Shown here: in pieces, positions 54,640 through 64,000 of the stretch
How the letters are laid out: the number at the start of each line of letters is the position of its first letter
Numbering within the stretch: position 1 is the first letter of the stretch
Source: Phyto melanocephala
Lineage: Eukaryota > Arthropoda > Insecta > Diptera > Rhinophoridae
Length of the DNA: 64,000 bases
Assembly: GCA_941918925.1 (NCBI GenBank)
Contig: OW799234.1
Location: 95,335,978 to 95,399,977, forward strand
Direction of reading: 5' to 3'
Program-made: the position numbers and the translations under genes
The notes under the pieces: generated by a model
Databases searched by the model: none
Seen by the model: only the letters and a program-made list of their open reading frames with translations
What the model was told of the DNA's origin: nothing

Positions 54640-55330
54640 TGGACTTAAGAAAACGAGCGTGGGAAAATCGATACAATCCTAAATTCTTTTTTTCGTCAGT
54701 CTTCGAATTTTTTTCGGTCTTTAGTGATCTGGTACTTCGATTTTCTTCCGTTTGACAATTTCAGTTTTTTCTTTTTTTGTCGTTTTTACTTCAGCTTTCT
54801 TTTTCTCGTGATCCGGTGCTTCAATATTTATTTTTTGCTGGCAGGTTCAGATTTATTTTTAGATTTTCGCTTTTGAGTTCACTCGTCTTAGGAGCTACAG
54901 AATCCCGTTTCTGTAATCAGTACATAAGACCCTGACATTCTCATACAAATACCACTTGCGATCTAACGATAAACCGCTTGGTGCAATGAGCGGAGGTAAT
55001 TCGTTTTATAGCTTAGCCGTTAATCGCAGATTAAATCTTTCTTCTTCCGAATCCACAAGTTCTTTACATTTAATTTTGTTTTTTTTTAGTCAAAGTTGAG
55101 GTACTTGGTAATACCTAAAATGCAAACGTTTACAAAATTAATTTAAATGAATTTGAAAAATTAAAATTACAAAATCGCGATAGTTTACCTGGTAATATTT
55201 TGTAAAATCTTTCGAAATGAGTAACCTATATTCGCCGCTCTACTTCACTTTCATTCACAGCGTTGTTTGAATTATTACTGCTAGATCTATTGACCACATT
55301 TACAAAATCTTGGTAGTAATCTACATTTGA
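54640..55330 (-). pseudogene. unrecognised coding relic with an intron
   Basis: On the minus strand two stretches read as protein. The upstream one (55325-55189) gives DYYQDFVNVVNRSSSNNSNN, then ESEVERRI, a stop, and THFERFYKILP. A plausible intron follows (55188-55115: CCAG/GTAAAC to GCATTTTAG). The downstream one gives ITKYLNFD, VDSEEERFNLRLTAKL, a stop, and NELPPLIAPSGLSLDRKWYL, then Lys/Glu-rich sequence (DHEKKKAEVKTTKKEKTEIV) near 54720-54820. Stops and frameshifts interrupt it. The composition looks like real protein, but I do not recognise the family. It may be a decayed duplicate of a host gene, kept with its intron, so not a retrocopy. Confidence 0.4.
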
Positions 55331-56171
55331 GCAACTTTATTTTAGTTTCATAAATCCATCATAGCAAAGAGAGTAGCAACAACAGCAAAGGTATTGTCAC
55401 GCTAAAAGCGAAAACAAATACATCACAACTTAGGCATGATGTCACCAAAGTCGGCACCCAATAATAACCATACGAAATCGCATCTCCCAACTGAAGGTGA
55501 GTTCACAGTGATAATGTGTTATGAAACTTTGAATGCGTTGTTCTTGAAACTTCATTTTCACTCACTTTTCTGGGAGAAGGTCACATATGCTCCTATTCTG
55601 ATTTAAAATGAAATTTAAAATTTTATTTAACTATTTTTACTAGGGGCAAAATGGATTGATACAAAACCTTCGTTATCTAAGTGATTAAAAACGAATGTGT
55701 AGTGATATCAAAAACAAAAAATTTTTGAAATCTGAATTGAATTATAAAATCAGTGTTTTAAATTCACTATTGATATTACTAAATATTCGCTTTGGCTGTT
55801 GTTAACGAATATTTGACATCAAAAGATCTGCTGCTATAAACTGAGCGACAGGTGAGCTCTAGGGGCTTATTTTCGATCTAAAATGATAGTCGTGATCGAT
55901 TGGTTCCCAAAAATATAAGTTAAAAAAACTTCCAAACGCGATATTATTTTTGAACGCCGTGGTCAAGTGGCTTTTTATTTATACAATTGTAAATATGATC
56001 TCAATTGTGAAAGTGTATGTGCATATCCATATTAATATATTTAAATAAAATTGTTGATGAATTGTTTTTTATTAAAAAAAGTCTGCACAAATATACTCAA
56101 CCCAAAAAAATTAAAACTTATAAATATTTAAATAAACACATCGCACAGTGATTTGTCATTAAACAAAATTA
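55331..56171. other. non-coding DNA
   Basis: No gene or recognised element. Confidence 0.45.
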
Positions 56172-56450
56172 ACAAGTAAGAGCACTTTTTTTTAATCCCA
56201 CCACCAATTCTGTGTACTTTTATAGCACAAAATGTATTATTTTGTTGTTAACAGTAATCGCTATGGAATAATCTCTTTAACCTAAAATATGTTTTACTTT
56301 CTTTGTGTAGCTTCGATGTGCAATTAATATATATCCTTAAATTTAGTCTAACAATGAAACATTAAGAATCTCTTTATTAGAAATGATACTACTGACTCCT
56401 TTTTACTACAATGTCTGTTGTGCTTTAAAAAGACGGACAGACGGATATGT
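56172..56450 (+). repeat. decayed family A fragment
   Basis: AACAAGTAAGAGCAC, then ATCCCACCACCAATTCTGTG, ATCGCTATGGAATAATCTC and near the end AGACGGACAGACGGA match the two ends of family A; the interior is deleted. Confidence 0.6.
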
Positions 56451-56879
56451 ATATGGCTTCACTTGAAAAATTTTAGGAAGTTATGACATTAAGACAATAC
56501 AACACTTAGGACTTCTTGTAGATATAACAACTGTGTTTTATGTATGCGTGTATGTGTGTACATATGTATATTATTAGAACATAATTAAATTTTTCAGATT
56601 TTAAAATTTTTATTTTTTAATTTCTTTAATATATATATAATAATAATAATATAGATATATCGGTAAATCTTGAAAGCTAGACGCAATTATGAAATCGAAG
56701 TGCAATTTTAAGTTTATCATCAGCAATAACTTGTAAAATTATTATCAGACTATGGGCTGCTGTACTTGATATTGAACATATTAGACAAGTTTAAAATAAC
56801 TATTGCTTGTTTAAGACAACTGAATATTGTTACAGATACACAATATTGACATATATAGTAAAAGTACTGTATTATAAAA
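56451..56879. other. non-coding DNA
   Basis: No gene seen; TA and AAT short repeats near 56620-56655. Confidence 0.5.
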
Positions 56880-56993
56880 TTTTTTTAAAAAAAGTATTGA
56901 TTATTCAGCTGACAACTGCTAATCTCCATTAACAGTTGTATGTTTATCATGATCATGGTATGATGATGTCGGTGACATGGTTTTTCTTTGCGA
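56880..56993 (-). repeat. end fragment of the CACGCAAAGAAAAA family
   Basis: GATGATGTCGGTGACATGG and TTTTTCTTTGCG match, in reverse complement, the left end of the element at 50897. The adjoining CAGCTGACAACTGCTAATCT part matches 54489-54530. It suggests a longer member of the family with a different interior. Confidence 0.5.
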
Positions 56994-59089
56994 TTACTGA
57001 ATTTTTCAAATCTTTATATTGTGATGAGAGTTTTTGCTAAACGTGTATTTCTTGTTTTACAACTAAACTGTCTATGATATGATTATGATTTAAATATCAG
57101 CTATAGGACTTCAAAAGCACCCTAAAACGTAATATGAAGAAACGTAACAAACATTACGAAAAAGGTTTGAAAATAGCTCCACTTATTTCCAAAACTGAAG
57201 TTTCAACAAAAATCGCAAATTTTTGTTTTTGTCACTATAGCTATCTAAATTGTGAATATTAGTTGATTGGCTATTAAAGTATTTAGTTACAAATAATTAT
57301 TTAACTACAAAGTCATCTGTCGGATTTTAAAGCATAATAATGTAAATATGTTTTTGTCATTCTTTGATGGAACATGAGGTTCCTTGTCGTATAAGAATCT
57401 TCAGCCCGATAAAAAGATTTGAGAGAAACAATCAAACTGGTACCACAGAATGAAAGAATAAAGTAAATATCTATATACAGAATGATTTTTGTATACAGAT
57501 ATATGTACAAGAGATATTAAAACCGATAAAAGTCTTCTAAACCCTTAGGAGTACTTGAGGACCTTACTGTTGTTTTATTTTGATGTTTAAAACAAAATAT
57601 ATTTTGGTTTTAAATTAATGCCCTAATTACGAAAAACTTTGTTAAGATGTTTTTCAAAAATTAATTTATTCTTAATCGTTTTACTTTCAAACATTGTATA
57701 GCGTTATATTGCTCTCGTATAAGTCCAACTATTTTGCCGATTTTATTTTGACAATAAATTACTGTGCGTCAAGTAAAATTTACACACATAATATACAAGT
57801 AGATACAATCACTTAAATTCATTGGTATGGCAGAAAAACTGTTTTTACACACATGTAATTTTATATTTTTTTTCAAAATCTATGAAAAAAAATTCAACGA
57901 TTCAATACACTGTTTAAAGGTCATAAATATTGATATAGAAATTAATATTTAAGTAAGTAAAATGAAAATGTGCGAACAACAGTGAAAAAAACCGAAATCA
58001 TTTAACATTTCATAAACTGTTTGCTACATTTAGAGGTCAATAAATCAGCTCTTCAAGAAGAAATATCAACAACATAACAGCAGGACTAATAATGAAAATA
58101 ATAAAGTCAATATGTATTAAATAAATACAAAAAATTATTTACACACACAATGGCGTATTATATACTGGGGCAAAGTTATGGCAAAAGTTAAGGTTACGAA
58201 CAAATATTGGTGTATAAAAAGGAAAATATAAATATAGTTTTTCTAGGTACGAGTAATCGCTGGGCAAAAGGGGTGTTTGTGTATACGTTTGCGTTTGTAT
58301 TTGGGTGCCCTGTATGCAGGCAGCAACATGTGATAATATTTGTTCAAGTTTTGATAGCAAACGAATACAACTTTTTTCTATGTCTATTGGTAAAGGGGAG
58401 AAGTACATTCTTCTTTGTACTCAGTGACATGAAAATTTTATTAACTTAATCTTTAGCTTAGAAGGTACAATTATAGGACATACTTTGGGATGCGGTGGCA
58501 AATTTCACCCCTCTTTTAATTTTCTAAAATTTTTTAAAATGATAAAATAATAATAAATAACAGAATTTTATTTTTTATCTAAACAAAACTGGCATTTTAT
58601 TTCACATGCTATTTTTTTATTTTACCAAAAACTTAAGGCAGAATTAGTTTGAACGTTCTGTGCTGTTATGAATCAGTTGTTTTGTTTCTGTTCAATTGAA
58701 AATCTGTATGTGTGGTTTGTTGTTACTTTTTCGTTATGTTTGGTTGCGGACAAATCTGTAGAAAATAGAATTCAACGTTAAGTGACGGCCATTGAAAGAG
58801 AAACAGCTGTTATTAACGTGACTACACCAGAGAGACTCATTTTGCTTTTACATGAAATCTGACACTGCAAATTTCTTTTTTATATATGAACTTTGACGAG
58901 AAAAATATACAAAAAATATAATAAGTTTGTTCTTGTTAGGTTTGCTTATAAAGTAAAGCAGATAAATTTTTACAGAAGAAGTAATTACAAAAATTAAACT
59001 TAACATAATAATGATTTGAATATACTAAGAAACAGTTCCTCACTACTTGCAATTTGTCATCTAAACCCACTTTAACACGGCGATGTCAT
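56994..59089. other. non-coding DNA
   Basis: No gene recognised. Frames at 58139-58408 (minus) and 58207-58449 (plus) overlap each other and show no domain. Confidence 0.45.
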
Positions 59090-59240
59090 TAGAGGCAAGT
59101 ACCATGTACGCTTACGAATAGGGGCTCAAGTAAGTACTTACCGCACTCACTTACAAATATGGACTCAAATAATTACGCTCGCTTATAAATAGAGACTTAA
59201 AAAGTACTTACTTTTATAGGAATAAATAAGTACTTGATTA
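59090..59240. repeat. AAGTACTTAC / ATAAATAG module, second copy
   Basis: Repeated pieces aagtacttac, cttacaaatatggactcaaa and gcttataaatagagactta match 52540-52660 in inverse sense. Confidence 0.4.
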
Positions 59241-59456
59241 ACATAACCTAAATAATCCATTAATATTAAGTGCTTACGAAAGTCGTTCTGTTCTTTAAAG
59301 GGCGAAAACTCGGTTTGAATTGCCGGTATATTAAAAACATTATTACTTCTACCCTAAATGTGTTAAACTAAATGAGAATTATAAAAGCTTATGAATTGCA
59401 ATAAGAAATTGTATTACGTATGAATTTAAGCAAATGTCTGGAAAATAAGAACTTAA

Positions 59457-59695
59457 GCTATAAACACAATCATTCCATTCCACAACCATTTCATGCATTT
59501 ATTGTATTGGCAGCACTAATCTGTTTTCTGTAGCCAAGAAAAATATAAATTAGCCTAAGTTGGCTACGGGCTACAAAAGTAGCCGTGTAGTCGGTAGTCG
59601 TGTAGCGGCTAAAAGAATTATTCTCATAAGCACGCATGTATGCTATTTTTGACATCTTGTAGTCGATGGTCGGTGAACTTGATTGTGTTTATAGC
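59457..59695. mobile_element. fold-back TIR element with GCTATAAACACAATCA ends, short copy
   Basis: Ends GCTATAAACACAATCATTCC and CTTGATTGTGTTTATAGC. The interior carries GCTACGGGCTACAAAAGTAG, GTAGTCGGTAGTCGTG and CTTGTAGTCGATGGTCGG in the reverse order of the copy at 29469-29894. Confidence 0.65.
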
Positions 59696-60469
59696 ATTAT
59701 GTATCAGATTATAAATAGGCGATATGTAATAGGCATTGAAAAATACGTTGTTAGGTAAGAGCGAGTTTTTGCTGGGATCTTAAACCACAAGATAAAAAAA
59801 AATTAAAAACAGAACAAAAATTTAACGGCATTTTTGTCACAGCCCAGAGTGTGTATAAAAATAAACAAAAGAGATCGTGTAAACAAAGTGATGTAAGTAG
59901 GTAAAACCAATTAATTCTCTCGCTAGCCTTTTTTAAAGAATGTTTTTTTGAAGTTTTTTTCCAAATTTCGTGAGTATTGGAATAGTAAGTACAAATGCGT
60001 TTGCAGCGGTTATATACAAAATTTTATAAAAATGTGGTCAGAGACTTTAAGGTTTTTTTTAAAAAGATATTTTTCTCCAATAATTAAAAAGGCATGTGGT
60101 AAAATAAGTTTTTCATAAATCTGACTTAAAGTTGGTATAATAGATAATATTGAATACTTACCGCTGATGTGGTGATAAACTATTTTTAGAGAGAAAGTTA
60201 AATATAGACAAGTGATAAATGGTATCTCAGCATGTAATTTTCTTGCTACAATAACCTAAAAGCAAATAAATATCAGTGTTTGAAGTTGATACAAGCTAGG
60301 CCAAACTTTAAATTTATAAAGAGGATCACTTTACGAATTAATTAATTTTTAGGAATTTAGGAATTTGTTGTCGAAAATATAAAAAAGGTGACTTAAATAA
60401 ACGATATAACTTTAAGTCTGCCAGTATTGGATATCTAGGGAAAGTAACCTGTTTCAATTTAAGTTAATA
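59696..60469. other. non-coding DNA
   Basis: No gene or recognised element. Confidence 0.5.
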
Positions 60470-61743
60470 AGGGGTGTCTCGAAATGCTTTTTAACATTTT
60501 AAAATGTCTCCCAAATCTAGTTTCTTTCAAACAAAAAATACATTTTATTGGCGTTATGGAGAAAAATTTCTAAACTTTATTATGCAAAAAACCAAAGTTT
60601 CAAATTTTATTTTCTTTTGCAAAATTTCGCACTGTTTTCTTAACGCTTTACATTAAACGTTGGACACATGTTTTACCGAAGTGTTTGGTAGCTTTTTTCC
60701 AAATAAATCCAAATTTTTTTACATTTGCAGAAGCTTTGAACTTTATTCTTAGGTACTGCTTAATTATAGCCCAATAGTGTTCAATAGGCCTTAGCCCTGG
60801 ACAATTAGGTGGATTCATATTTTTCGGTACAAAATTTTTTTTTGTTGTCCTCATACCACTCAAGGACGTCTTTGCTGTAGTGGCAGCCTGCCAAGTCGGG
60901 CCAAAACAGTGGAGGTATATTTTGGCTTCTGTATAATGGCTATACAGCCTTTTTCAGGCACTCATTAATATAAAATTGGCTGTTCATTGTACGATTCACA
61001 ATGATTGCCTTTGAAGTTTTCCCACATGTTCATATTGCTTCCCATATATTTTTTGGCTAATTTTGAACTCTTTTTATACTTAAATTTATCGGAAACATTA
61101 GCTCTTTTATTAGAAATATAAAAACCCTGACCAGGAAGCTCTGAATATTCAGCCTTACAAAATACATCCATTAAAGTTATTTAGTTTGTGACGTAGCAAC
61201 TGTCTTGCTCTTATTCTTGCCGTTTTTGTTCCTTTTTCGTTTCGGTTTAAAGCTTTCTTGACTTTGAAGGTTCTTAAATTTTCTTTTTTCTTTATTCGTC
61301 CTACAAGCGACTTCGAAATATTTAGTTTTCGTGCGATATCGCGAATGGAAATGTTTGGATTTTGTTTCCAAAGTGCCTTCACCTTTTTAGCGATTTGAGG
61401 ATTCCTAAAACCACGAGGCCCTCCACCTTTCTTGTGCTTAATAGACAAGTCCTTTTTGAATTTAAAAATAACGTTACGGGCAGTCTGTTTGGCACTTTTA
61501 TCCGTCGCGCAACTTTAGCGTAAGAAAGTTGTTTATTTTCATTATAAATATCCACAATATTTTTTCTTACTTTTTCTCTATTTGACGACATTTTAAATAC
61601 GGATTAAATAATTTGAATAAACTTATTAACAAAGTATTGTTGACACTTATAACTATCACAGAGTAGAACAAACAAATCAATTAAATAATAATTGTTTGCG
61701 TAGTGCCCTGTAAAAATGTAAAAAAGCATTTCGAGACACCCCT
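60470..61743 (-). mobile_element. Tc1-like element, DD37E-type, decayed
   Basis: 1,274 bp, flanked by TA (60468-60469, 61744-61745), with inverted ends AGGGGTGTCTCGAAATGC and GCATTTCGAGACACCCCT. The gap between terminus and coding region is about 150 bp at the 61743 side. Its transposase, on the minus strand, is broken by frameshifts. Confidence 0.85.
60648..61591 (-). pseudogene. Tc1/IS630 transposase relic (DD37E-like)
   Basis: Starts MSSNREKVRKNIVDIYNENK (61591). A frame change leads to SIKHKKGGGPRGFRNPQIAK and a second helix-turn-helix NPNISIRDIARKLNISKSLV (about 61370-61310). Another change leads to FCKAEYSELPGQGFY and GSNMNMWENFKG. Then PPLFWPDLAGCHYSKDVLEW carries the second catalytic Asp, and after a shift MNPPNCPGLRPIEHYWAIIK carries the Glu, about 37 residues later. 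The first catalytic Asp is not clearly identifiable. The D-37-E spacing points to the ITmD37E/maT-related part of the superfamily; the exact family needs alignment. At least three frameshifts make it inactive. Confidence 0.75.
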
Positions 61744-61745
61744 TA

Positions 61746-62271
61746 ATAACACCGCTATGTTCAGTAAATTGTACTCACATTTGTAATTTAATGTACAAAC
61801 TTTAGATAATTATTCCTTTGCTATAACTATTCCTTAAGCGATATCAGAGGTAAGCTAGAAGACTTCGAATCAGATCGAATGCGTGTAAAGGTGTGACTCG
61901 AAATCTCTAACATGCCTCAGCAACTTCAGTTCATATTTTTCGTCAAAAAATCGTTAACACAACTTATTATTCGTTAAGTTATAAAGCAGTTTAAATTAAT
62001 AAAGCAGTTTTACAATAAATTATTTAACAATTTTTTAAGAATGGGAATACTATAGAATTACACAAAATATTTGTAAAAAGAGGGGAGCAACAACAAATTA
62101 TTTCACATAAATTCAAATTATTAAAATGCTTTAAACAATCAGCTGGTATATATAAGAAGATACTAAAAAATTAACAACACTATAGCGAAGGAGAATCAAA
62201 TTATAAAAGAAAAGAAAATCAGAGGCAGAAATGTAACACCACCTTCACAGTTAAAGGTAAAAATTAATTTC
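61746..62271. other. non-coding DNA
   Basis: No gene or recognised element. Confidence 0.5.
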
Positions 62272-62273
62272 TA

Positions 62274-62815
62274 AAGGGTCCGCCATCTAACGTTTTTTTT
62301 TTCAACTAGTGCCTATTTCGTGAATAGTAACACTTAGCTCATGTCTGATTTGACAGATAATTAGTTTTATCCTTCCGCTGAACGAATATGGTTGAACAAC
62401 GCTGGGAAATATTGCGGCATTACTTTGGCCGATTTTGCCAAAAAAAAATCATCTTTTCAGATGAAGCTCATTTTGATCTTGGCGGGTATGTAAACAAGGA
62501 AAATTGCTGCATTTGGGGCACAGAAAACCCGCACGTATACATTGAAAAGCCGATACACCCAAAACGAGTCACTGGTTGGTGCGGATTTAGGTCCAGAGGC
62601 ATAATTGGGCCATTTTACTTCGAAAATGAGCAAGGAGTGGCCGTAGTCAATGGCGATCGTTATCGGGCCATGTTGAACAAATTTTTGTTCACAAAAATTG
62701 AAGAAGAGGATATTGGCAACATTTGGTTTGAACAGGACGGCGCTACGTGCCACACAGCCGAAGCTACACTTTTTTGTATAGCATTTAAAAAAAAAAAGTT
62801 ATTTGGCGGACCCTT
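62274..62815 (+). mobile_element. mariner-like element, internally and 3'-deleted
   Basis: 542 bp between TA pairs (62272-62273 and 62816-62817), ends AAGGGTCCGCCATCTAACG and GGCGGACCCTT. The ends resemble those of other fly mariner-like elements. The transposase frame inside is truncated by deletion. Confidence 0.8.
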
Positions 62816-62828
62816 TACATTAATATAA
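62388..62828 (+). pseudogene. truncated mariner-like transposase
   Basis: A 146-residue frame. After a short odd N-terminus (MVEQRWEILRHYFG) it enters the catalytic part with IIFSDEAHFDLGGYVNKENC (first Asp), WGTENPH, RVTGWCGFRSRGIIGPFYF, VVNGDRYRAMLNKF and NIWFEQDGATCHTAEATL (second Asp). It then runs into the right terminal repeat. The helix-turn-helix domain and the third Asp are missing, so it is inactive, but this middle region is well preserved. Same broad group as 26790-27480. Confidence 0.8.
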
Positions 62829-64000
62829 ATTTTGGTTACGAAAATTATGCTATTCATTAAAATCCAGCCATCAAAAAAATAATACAATTATTAAAATGAA
62901 AAAATAATAGTTTTAATACAAAAAATATTGAGAAAGTACAATTTAAATTGTTTTAAGAAAATTAATTATAACTTATATGATTTCTTACAATAAAAATAAT
63001 AGTAAACCTAATCAAGTCTATAATTAAACTTTCGGATAATTTTATATAAAAAATGTATAGCATCAGTTATATAAATAACTAAAACACTTTGAAATAAAGC
63101 TTCCACGACCACTTGTAAAATGCTAAATTCATCCCTACCAGGAGCAGATTAATCACGCCTTTTCTTGTGCACTGCTGTAAGGAAGTAAGTACAGCAGAAA
63201 TATTTAACACAATAATTCTTCCTCTTTATTCTACAGCCAAAACAAAAGACAGTATCAAAAACATACTTTTTGCGCTTTCGTATGCAAGCAAATTTCGTAT
63301 TTTTATGTTGGTGGGTTACTAAACTCCTAAATATTCATTGGAATAGCAAACCAGATTTTACCTGACATTTATATTTATTGCAAATAATTGAAAAGTTTTT
63401 AAAGAGTTGTTCTAAACCTTAAGTTTTTAACTAATGTTTACATTTTAATGTATGTATGCATATGTACACAAGTCTGTACATATTTCCTACCAACTTTTTC
63501 CCCTTACCAATACCGAAGCAATAAACGAAATGCTACCCCATATTCTGCGGATATGTCGAAACTCAATTTGTTTGTATTTATACAACAATTCAATGTCATA
63601 TTTACTTAAAACCAATAAATTTTATATGAGTTCATAATCGATTTTTGACTTGAAATTGAAACATTTACGATTTGAAAGACATTTATGAGTTTAACAAGTA
63701 AAACATCTAAAATCTGTAGAGAATTTTAGTTACACACATACTATAAAACCAGCAAAGTTCTTATACTAACGTCCTTACACATGCTAGTATCTAAATAACA
63801 TCATCAATTCTCCTAATATAAAGCTACAGTTACAAACGCACACAATAAATAAATGCGCAATTCAGCAAATGTTGTATGTATGTGCGAAAGTGGTAAACAT
63901 CTATATGTTATCACACCATCTTAAGAAAATATTAAAGAAATTGTTAAACGTCATGAGTTTGAAATAAGAATAAAAATATAAAAAAAGCGTATGTGATCTG
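62818..64000. other. non-coding DNA
   Basis: No gene or recognised element; a short frame at 63452-63637 has no domain. Confidence 0.5.

Noticed and set aside
52561..59270. Inverted module pair 52540/59090 as ends of one large transposon
   Set aside because: The modules are short, internally repetitive and imperfect; no matching target duplication or coding content between them.

Overview
The window looks like a piece of a large, AT-rich insect genome, most likely a calyptrate fly (blow fly, flesh fly or house fly type). The reasons are the very short introns with GTAAGT/TTTTAG borders, many interspersed repeats that start near AACAAGTAAGAGC and end GGGTATAA, and numerous Tc1/mariner, Helitron and tRNA-SINE insertions. 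The taxon is an inference. I recognise no intact host gene; nearly every coding stretch belongs to a transposable element, so the window reads as intergenic or long-intron DNA filled with nested repeats.

Layout. At 1-1740 there is AT-rich DNA with a Helitron-type 5' fragment (751-900) and, on the minus strand at 1312-1358, a near-canonical type I hammerhead ribozyme motif. At 1747-9291 lies the most remarkable object: a 7,545-bp element flanked by an exact 6-bp duplication (GAAGTA), with about 1.2-kb, almost identical terminal inverted repeats that begin AGTAGT. It carries a protein-primed-type family B DNA polymerase, a small C2H2 zinc-finger protein, and a 100-residue protein encoded inside each inverted repeat. 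Target-site length and AG ends match Polintons/Mavericks, but there is no integrase, packaging ATPase, protease or capsid gene. It looks like a recent capsid-less Polinton-like element that depends on helpers in trans.

At 9374-16241 there are fly repeats, a palindromic MITE, an IS630/mariner relic and a tRNA-SINE. At 16520-25238 sits a nearly complete Helitron (TC start, CTAG end, A/T target). It holds two minisatellite arrays (142-bp and 209-bp units), then one three-exon gene for a protein with twelve 23-residue STPR-like repeats fused to the Rep/helicase. Only two lesions are visible (an A-tract frameshift and one stop codon). At 26665-29894 are mariner-like relics and a fold-back element.

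At 32130-37017 two tandem copies of a roughly 1.9-2.4-kb interspersed repeat (family A) carry the same nested mariner MITE, followed by a family B repeat with a tRNA-like module. A third family A copy (45265-49915, inverted) is interrupted by a 5'-truncated non-LTR retrotransposon fragment whose 3' part is tandemly duplicated. Family B recurs at 40978-43500 around a mariner relic. At 49916-64000 there are further TIR elements, a decayed relative of the hammerhead repeat (51800-51870), an unrecognised spliced coding relic (54640-55330), a DD37E-like Tc1 relative (60470-61743) and an internally deleted mariner relative (62274-62815).

The only genes that plausibly act together are those of the PolB element: a DNA-copying polymerase, two small putative nucleic-acid binders, and repeat termini that could serve as origins.
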